Assembly: GCA_937864815.1 (NCBI GenBank)
Contig: CALMJY010000046.1
Location: 1-57,552 of the forward strand
Origin: an uncultured Bacteroidota bacterium
Lineage (GTDB): Bacteria > Bacteroidota > Bacteroidia > Bacteroidales > VadinHA17
Direction of reading: 5' to 3'
Length of the DNA: 57,552 bases
Below are positions 52,427 to 57,552 of the stretch, piece by piece. Position numbers and translations under genes: made by a program. Within the stretch, counting starts at the first letter, position 1; every line of letters starts with the position of its first letter. The notes under the pieces are model-generated. The model saw only the letters and a program-made list of their open reading frames with translations. It searched no databases and had not been told where the DNA came from.

Positions 52427-53956
52427 TCATTCCCACTCAATTGTTGAAGGAGGCTTCGAACTAATATCATAAACTACTCTGTTTATGCCCTTTACCTTAT
52501 TAATAATTTCATTGGAAACTGCTCCCAGGAATTCGTATGGAAGGTGTGACCAGTCAGCAGTCATTCCATCAGTAGATGAAACTGCTCTCAGAACCACGGC
52601 ATTTTCATAGGTCCTTTCATCACCCATAACACCCACAGATCTGACCGGCAGCAGAATTACTCCAGCCTGCCACACTGTGTCATATAATCCACTGTTCCTC
52701 AGAGCTTCAATAAATATCTCATCCGCCTCTTTCAGTATATTCAGATTCTCTCTTGATATAGGCCCTAAAAGCCTGATTGCAAGTCCCGGACCCGGGAAAG
52801 GATGCCTCTTTAGGATATATTCAGGCAAGCCAAGTGCGAATCCCACTTTTCTTACTTCATCTTTAAAGAGAAGTCTGAGTGGTTCTACTACCCTGAGGTG
52901 CATTTTATCAGGTAGTCCACCGACATTATGGTGCGACTTTATTGTTGCAGAAGGACCTTTAACTGAAACTGATTCAATTACATCGGGATAAATTGTTCCC
53001 TGAGCCAGCCATTTTACGTCTTTAACTTTATGTGCTTCCTTTTCAAATACTTCTATAAATACCCTTCCAATTATCTTTCTTTTCATTTCCGGATCACTTT
53101 CCCCTTCAAGTTCACCCAGGAATCTTTCACTTGCATCCACTCCTGTCACATTTAAACCAAGGCCGAGATAGGATTCCATCACTTTTGAAAATTCATTTTT
53201 ACGCAACAGCCCGTTATCGACAAAAATGCAGGTAAGATTTCTTCCAATAGCTTTGTGAAGTAAAAAAGCAGCTACTGAAGAATCCACTCCTCCCGAAAGT
53301 CCCAATATAACTTTGTCATTACCAAGCTGTTGTTTCAGCATTTGTACTGTAGAATCAACAAATGACCCGGGTGTCCAGTTTTGTTTGCATTTACAAATAC
53401 CTGCAACAAAATTTCTGAGCATCACCGACCCTTCAGTAGTATGATAAACTTCAGGATGGAATTGGATCCCCCATGTCTCTTCTCCTTTTATTTTATATGC
53501 TCCGGCTCTGACGTCTGATGTTGAGCCTGTTACTTCATACTGTTCGGGCAGGCTGGTTATTGTATCTGCATGTGACATCCAAACCTGTGTCCCTGAGGTC
53601 ACTCCTTTGAACAGTAAATCATCATGATTTACAAATACAAGATTAGCTCTTCCATATTCCCTGTTCTTTGAGGGCTGGACCTCTCCGCCGAAATTGTGAA
53701 CCAGGTGCTGGGCTCCATAGCATACCCCCAGAAGCGGAAGTACACCCTTGATGCCGGAAAGGTCTGGAACAGGAGCATCTTTGTCGCGCACTGATGCCGG
53801 GCTTCCCGACAAAATTACTCCCTTTACATCTTTTTCAGGAGCAGGGAAATGGTTAAACGGATGGATTTCACAATATACATTCAGTTCCCTTATTCTTCTG
53901 GCAATCAATTGGGTGTACTGAGAACCGAAATCTAAAATCAGAATTTTTTCCTGCAA
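52427..53956 (-). CDS. guaA: GMP synthase (glutamine-hydrolysing)
   Basis: A 509-residue purine enzyme that aminates XMP to GMP. The class I glutamine amidotransferase domain has Cys79 in 'LLGVCYGAQ' and His in 'WGIQFHPEV'. The ATP-pyrophosphatase has '[13 protein letters not shown]' and the C-terminal dimer domain is complete, ending '[10 protein letters not shown]'. The start is a TTG at 53956: an in-frame TAA stands four codons upstream with no ATG between, and this gives the conserved N-terminus '[16 protein letters not shown]'. A candidate promoter lies 26 bp upstream. Confidence 0.97.
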   Translation of the reverse strand: MQEKILILDFGSQYTQLIARRIRELNVYCEIHPFNHFPAPEKDVKGVILSGSPASVRDKDAPVPDLSGIKGVLPLLGVCYGAQHLVHNFGGEVQPSKNREYGRANLVFVNHDDLLFKGVTSGTQVWMSHADTITSLPEQYEVTGSTSDVRAGAYKIKGEETWGIQFHPEVYHTTEGSVMLRNFVAGICKCKQNWTPGSFVDSTVQMLKQQLGNDKVILGLSGGVDSSVAAFLLHKAIGRNLTCIFVDNGLLRKNEFSKVMESYLGLGLNVTGVDASERFLGELEGESDPEMKRKIIGRVFIEVFEKEAHKVKDVKWLAQGTIYPDVIESVSVKGPSATIKSHHNVGGLPDKMHLRVVEPLRLLFKDEVRKVGFALGLPEYILKRHPFPGPGLAIRLLGPISRENLNILKEADEIFIEALRNSGLYDTVWQAGVILLPVRSVGVMGDERTYENAVVLRAVSSTDGMTADWSHLPYEFLGAVSNEIINKVKGINRVVYDISSKPPSTIEWE

Positions 53957-53982
53957 GGCTCTGTGTTATTTAATGGTGAACC

Positions 53983-54014
53983 CAAATATAGGCATTCTTT
54001 TGATCAGTAGTCAA
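53983..54014 (-). promoter_or_regulatory. guaA promoter candidate
   Basis: On the minus strand TTG (54012-54014) and TATATTTG (53983-53990) are 21 bp apart. The -33 box lies inside the end of the rnz gene. The short leader of about 20-26 nt supports the TTG start. Confidence 0.55.
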
Positions 54015-54930
54015 TAGTGTTGTTTGTGATTTCATAACTCTTGCCGTCAATTGCCGGAAATGTACGAGGGAATATAGTTCTGGCTTCATCCACCAATGGT
54101 TCAATCTTCCGGTAACGGGAAGAAAAATGACCGATCAGAAGTGTTTTTGCTCCGGCTTTTTCAGCAACTTTTGCCGCATCAAGTGTTGTTGAATGAAAAG
54201 TAGCTGCAGCAAGTTCAGTTTTATCTTTATCGAAGGTAGCTTCATGATAGAGCATGGTTACATCCTTTACAAAAGTTGAAAGACGCGGACAAAATCTTGT
54301 ATCGCTGCAGTAAGCGTAAGATAATTGCTCATCAGGAGGAAGAGTGAGATCCTCATTCCTGATAATAGTTCCATCATCCCTTAAATAATCCTCACCTTTT
54401 TTGATGGCAGGAATTCTTTCAACCGGAATTCCGAATTCGATTATACGATCTTTTATTATGTTTCTATCCTTCTGCTTTTCCCTGAAAAGAAATCCGAATG
54501 AAGGGACACGGTGAATCAGAGGAATGGCAGTTACAGTAATGTATTTATCATCCAGAACCAATACCGGATCATTGCCATAAAGGGGGAAAAAATCAATTTC
54601 ATAGCCAAGATTAATATCGAAATCACCCAGGTGTGATCGCAGAATTGAACCGTACATTTCAGGTGCATAGAGGCTGAGAGGTGCTTTTCTGCCCATCAGG
54701 TTTAAAGTGGAGAGGAATCCGTAAAGTCCGAATACATGATCACCATGCAGATGGCTGATAAACACATGATTTATTTTTCCGAACCTGATCCTTTTTTTAC
54801 GAAGCTGCATCTGGGTACCTTCACCGCAGTCTATTAAAAACAACCGCTCATGCGCATTAAGCACATGAGCGGATGGGAATCTTTCTGAAGTCGGCAGTGC
54901 TGAACTACTACCAAGAATGGTCAGTTTCAT
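54004..54930 (-). CDS. rnz: Ribonuclease Z
   Basis: A 308-residue metallo-beta-lactamase-fold endonuclease that trims tRNA 3' ends. From the ATG at 54930 the family N-terminus 'MKLTILGSSSALPT' is obtained; a TTG four codons upstream is not needed. The zinc motif 'HLHGDH' is at His60-His65, with 'YHEATFDKDK' and 'LIGHFSSRY' supplying further ligands. The start is 21 bp after the STAS gene stop on the same strand, so both are likely one transcript. Confidence 0.95.
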   Translation of the reverse strand: MKLTILGSSSALPTSERFPSAHVLNAHERLFLIDCGEGTQMQLRKKRIRFGKINHVFISHLHGDHVFGLYGFLSTLNLMGRKAPLSLYAPEMYGSILRSHLGDFDINLGYEIDFFPLYGNDPVLVLDDKYITVTAIPLIHRVPSFGFLFREKQKDRNIIKDRIIEFGIPVERIPAIKKGEDYLRDDGTIIRNEDLTLPPDEQLSYAYCSDTRFCPRLSTFVKDVTMLYHEATFDKDKTELAAATFHSTTLDAAKVAEKAGAKTLLIGHFSSRYRKIEPLVDEARTIFPRTFPAIDGKSYEITNNTIDY

Positions 54931-54951
54931 GGCACTCTGCAAGCGTGAAGC

Positions 54952-55290
54952 CTATGCTATCATCTTTTCAGCATCCTCTACGGTTCCTGTAATAGTCAGT
55001 ACCGTATCAAGCTGTGAAATTGTTATAAGTCTTTCGACAGCTTCGTTAAGGCCGCAAAGCACGAATACGCCACCTGCATTTTTGCACAACCTGTTTGCTA
55101 CCAAAATTGCACTGAGCCCTGAAGAATCACAATACTGGCACTTTTTCAGATCGAGGATGATATTCTTCTCCCCTTTCCCTGAAACGAGAACCAGTTCCGA
55201 CTTAAGTGCCGGTGCAATGTGAGTATCAAGTTTTTCAGCCTGTATCTGGATGACAGTGCTGTTATTCCGGCTTTCAATATTGAAATCCAT
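54952..55290 (-). CDS. STAS-domain protein
   Basis: A 112-residue single STAS domain with 'YCDSSGLSAILVANR' (Ser56/Ser57; the second is the usual phospho-site). It resembles anti-sigma factor antagonists. It is upstream of rnz on the same strand and 39 bp after rpsA, a pairing common in Bacteroidetes whose purpose is not known. No kinase or phosphatase is adjacent. It differs in sequence from the STAS protein at 44197-44532. Confidence 0.92.
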   Translation of the reverse strand: MDFNIESRNNSTVIQIQAEKLDTHIAPALKSELVLVSGKGEKNIILDLKKCQYCDSSGLSAILVANRLCKNAGGVFVLCGLNEAVERLITISQLDTVLTITGTVEDAEKMIA

Positions 55291-55329
55291 AGTATTAAAG
55301 ATTTGATAGCCTAAATTTAATCAATTTTT

Positions 55330-57396
55330 CTATTTCTTGGAAGCTTTATTCTCTTTTTCTTCCATTTCTTCTTTTAAAGCCGCAAGCTGTGTAATATCGC
55401 CAAGTGTAGTTTTTTCAGCACTGGTCTTTGTTTTTCTTGTTGTCTTTTTTGCAACAGCAGGTTCTGATTTCTTCACAGGTGCTTCAGCTGCTTTCTTCTC
55501 ATCTTCAAAAACCCTGCTGTGTGAAAGGATGATCTTTTTAGCGGATTTATTGAATTCTATTACTTTGAACTGAAGTTTTTCATCAACCTTTGCCATAAGA
55601 CCGTCTTCCTTAACAAGATGTTTCGGAGTAACAAATCCTTCAACACCATATGGAAGGGCGATTACAGCGCCTTTGTCAAACACCTCCATCACGGTTCCCT
55701 CATGTATTGAATCCATCGTAAAGAGTGTTTCAAATACGTCCCATGGATTCTCTTCAAGCTGCTTGTGACCAAGACTCAAACGCCTGTTTTCCTTATCGAT
55801 TTCCAGAACCACTACTTCAATTTCTGCATCAATAGCTGTGAATTCTGCAGGATGCTTGATCTTCTTGGTCCATGAGAGATCAGAAATATGTATAAGTCCG
55901 TCTACACCTTCCTCAATCTCAACAAATACTCCGAAGTTGGTGAAATTCCTGACTTTGGCTGTATGTTTTGAACCTAAAGTGTATTTCTCATCAATATTCT
56001 GCCATGGATCTGACTTAAGTTGTTTGATTCCGAGTGACATCTTCCTCTCATTCCTGTCAAGTGTAAGGATAACTGCCTCTATTTCATCACCAACTTTAAG
56101 GAATTCCTGAGCACTGCGAAGATGCTGTGACCAGGACATCTCTGAAACATGGATAAGACCTTCAACACCGGGAGCAATCTCAACGAATGCGCCGTAATCT
56201 GCCATTACCACTACTTTTCCTTTAACTTTATCGCCTATGGCAAGATTAGGATCAATTGAATCCCATGGATGTGATGTAAGCTGCTTCAGACCAAGTGCAA
56301 TTCTCTTCTTGTCATCATCGAAATCGAGGATAACCACATTGAGTTTCTGGTCAAGCTTGACAATCTCTTCAGGATGATTAACCCTTCCCCATGAAAGGTC
56401 TGTAATATGAATAAGTCCATCAACACCACCAAGGTCAATGAACACTCCGTATGATGTTATATTTTTAACGGTTCCTTCAAGAACCTGTCCTTTTTCAAGT
56501 TTTGCAATAATCTCTTTCTTCTGCTGTTCAAGTTCAGCTTCAATAAGAGCTTTATGGGAAACAACAACGTTTTTGAACTCCTGGTTGATCTTAACCACCT
56601 TGAATTCCATTGTTTTGCCTACAAATACATCGTAATCGCGAATTGGTTTAACATCGATCTGCGATCCCGGGAGGAATGCTTCTATGCCAAATACGTCAAC
56701 GATCATACCTCCTTTTGTGCGGCACTTGATGTAACCTGTAATTATCTCATCTTTTTCAAGTGAGGCATTAACCCTGTCCCATGAATTAATAGCGCGGGCT
56801 TTCTTGTGTGAAAGAAGAAGCTGTCCTTTCTTGTCTTCCTGGCTTTCAACATATACCTCAACGCGATCACCTACCTTAAGATTCGGATTATAACGGAACT
56901 CGTTAAGGCTGACAACACCTTCAGACTTATAACCGATATTGATGACAACCTCACGTGAGGTCATCTGGATAACTGTACCCATAACAACTTCATCAACTGC
57001 CACAGTTGAGAGAGTTTCATCATAAAGCGATTCATACTCCTTGTACTTGGGTGAATTACGGAGTTCTTCATCTTCAAAGCGATCCCAGTCAAACTCTTCA
57101 GCCTGAACAACACCGTGAGTCTCGGATTTTACCTTAATCTGAACTACTTTGTCATCATCAGATTCAGTGTGGCTTTTCCTGGATTTTTTCTCCTTTTTAA
57201 CATCAGATTCTATTCCGTAATCTGCTGCTGTTGCTTTTTCAGTAATACCTTCATTTACTGGTTCTTCAGTTGCAAGAAGATCAGTTTCCTTTACCTTTTT
57301 AACAGTTTTTGCTTTTACTTTCTTTGGCTGTTTTGCTTCAGCGTCATTTGTTTCAACAACATCCTTCTTTGTTGTTTTCTTTTTGCTTTCAGTCAT
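55330..57396 (-). CDS. rpsA: 30S ribosomal protein S1
   Basis: A 688-residue RNA-binding protein that helps mRNA onto the ribosome. Six S1 domains follow each other: about 135-205, 217-287, 302-373, 388-460, 475-547 and 562-632. The third to fifth carry the canonical 'GVFIDLGGVDGLIH' or 'GAFVEIAPGVEGLIH' wording. The first 130 residues are a Lys/Glu-rich, low-complexity extension, and the last 55 are similar, so the protein is longer than the E. coli one (557). In Bacteroidetes, where Shine-Dalgarno sequences are weak, S1 is expected to matter for start selection. A promoter lies upstream. Confidence 0.97.
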   Translation of the reverse strand: MTESKKKTTKKDVVETNDAEAKQPKKVKAKTVKKVKETDLLATEEPVNEGITEKATAADYGIESDVKKEKKSRKSHTESDDDKVVQIKVKSETHGVVQAEEFDWDRFEDEELRNSPKYKEYESLYDETLSTVAVDEVVMGTVIQMTSREVVINIGYKSEGVVSLNEFRYNPNLKVGDRVEVYVESQEDKKGQLLLSHKKARAINSWDRVNASLEKDEIITGYIKCRTKGGMIVDVFGIEAFLPGSQIDVKPIRDYDVFVGKTMEFKVVKINQEFKNVVVSHKALIEAELEQQKKEIIAKLEKGQVLEGTVKNITSYGVFIDLGGVDGLIHITDLSWGRVNHPEEIVKLDQKLNVVILDFDDDKKRIALGLKQLTSHPWDSIDPNLAIGDKVKGKVVVMADYGAFVEIAPGVEGLIHVSEMSWSQHLRSAQEFLKVGDEIEAVILTLDRNERKMSLGIKQLKSDPWQNIDEKYTLGSKHTAKVRNFTNFGVFVEIEEGVDGLIHISDLSWTKKIKHPAEFTAIDAEIEVVVLEIDKENRRLSLGHKQLEENPWDVFETLFTMDSIHEGTVMEVFDKGAVIALPYGVEGFVTPKHLVKEDGLMAKVDEKLQFKVIEFNKSAKKIILSHSRVFEDEKKAAEAPVKKSEPAVAKKTTRKTKTSAEKTTLGDITQLAALKEEMEEKENKASKK

Positions 57397-57458
57397 GATT
57401 TTAAATTAAGCTACTAATAATTAATAAGTTAGACATTATATTGTGAAAAAATTGGCCT

Positions 57459-57490
57459 CAAAGATATGATTATTTTTTGTATCTGCACAA
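57459..57490 (-). promoter_or_regulatory. rpsA promoter candidate
   Basis: On the minus strand TTG (57488-57490) and TATCTTTG (57459-57466) are 21 bp apart, 62 bp before the rpsA ATG. The leader of about 55 nt is A/T-rich. Confidence 0.5.
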
Positions 57491-57520
57491 TTATAGTGTA
57501 GTTTTTCATGGGATTAAGAA

Positions 57521-57545
57521 CCGGCTACCGGCTACCGGCTACCGG
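57521..57545. repeat. 7-bp tandem array at the window edge
   Basis: Three ccggcta units plus ccgg on the plus strand, which read ccggtag on the minus strand. This fits the CCGGTNR heptad family at 18489-18548. The array lies upstream of the rpsA promoter and ends 7 bp before the window edge. Confidence 0.7.
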
Positions 57546-57552
57546 AGACAAG

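Overview
The window looks like a chromosome segment of a Bacteroidota bacterium, most likely in or near Bacteroidales/Marinilabiliales. This placement is inferred from gene content, not from a search. The signs are: many candidate promoters with the Bacteroidetes -7 box TAnnTTTG, some with a TTTG/TTG box 18-21 bp upstream; few recognisable Shine-Dalgarno sequences; a serC-serA-DUF1015 serine cluster; a BT_3928-type DoxX/MauE protein; a fused FeoA-FeoB; the pair folP-cdaA; SiaB/SiaC signalling proteins; and a large ribosomal protein S1 with a long charged N-terminus. No rRNA, tRNA, CRISPR array or complete insertion sequence was seen.

Layout. 1-4.2 kb is the right edge of an integrated element: a phage tail-like gene running off the left end, an excisionase-type HTH protein, an unknown protein and a tyrosine recombinase, all on the minus strand, followed by a 520-bp region with repeated 12-15 bp motifs and a terminator. 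4.3-9.8 kb holds a cupredoxin lipoprotein, acetyl-CoA synthetase, release factor 3, a four-heme cytochrome c and an OB-fold-like lipoprotein. 9.8-14.1 kb is a two-gene glycosidase unit (GH78 alpha-L-rhamnosidase plus an (alpha/alpha)6 glycosidase) beside a decapitated gene fragment. 14.1-23.3 kb has FeoAB, a prohibitin-like protein, folP-cdaA, tmk-BT_3928 and tpiA. 23.4-28.7 kb has an uncharacterised 1495-residue secreted protein, a metallophosphoesterase remnant and rsmE. 28.7-36.0 kb has an SPFH/Arc/zinc-ribbon operon, an ECF sigma factor, uvrA and several unknown envelope proteins. 36.0-42.0 kb is a minus-strand amino-acid and one-carbon cluster (gcvT-comB, then serC-serA-DUF1015-yggS). 42.1-49.5 kb has a TPR/beta-propeller envelope protein, an HPt-STAS pair, a flavin reductase, a 1021-residue ABCG-type exporter and siaB-siaC. 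49.6-57.4 kb is housekeeping on the minus strand: RNA methyltransferase, S41 protease, guaA, RNase Z with a STAS partner, and rpsA.

Themes. Signalling pieces of the partner-switching type (two STAS proteins, SiaB kinase, SiaC, an HPt) are spread over 12 kb, without a PP2C phosphatase or a sensor kinase in view. The serine pathway has serA and serC but no recognisable serB; a DUF1015 protein sits in the operon. Several gene ends carry imperfect 7-bp or 8-bp tandem arrays of shared unit families, and one terminator-like inverted repeat is split by a nested palindromic element. Two truncated genes are visible only in frames too short or start-less to be called normally. The most unusual items are these arrays, the gene remnants, the giant secreted protein, the fused exporter and the element boundary. 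Nothing seen amounts to a proven new system.
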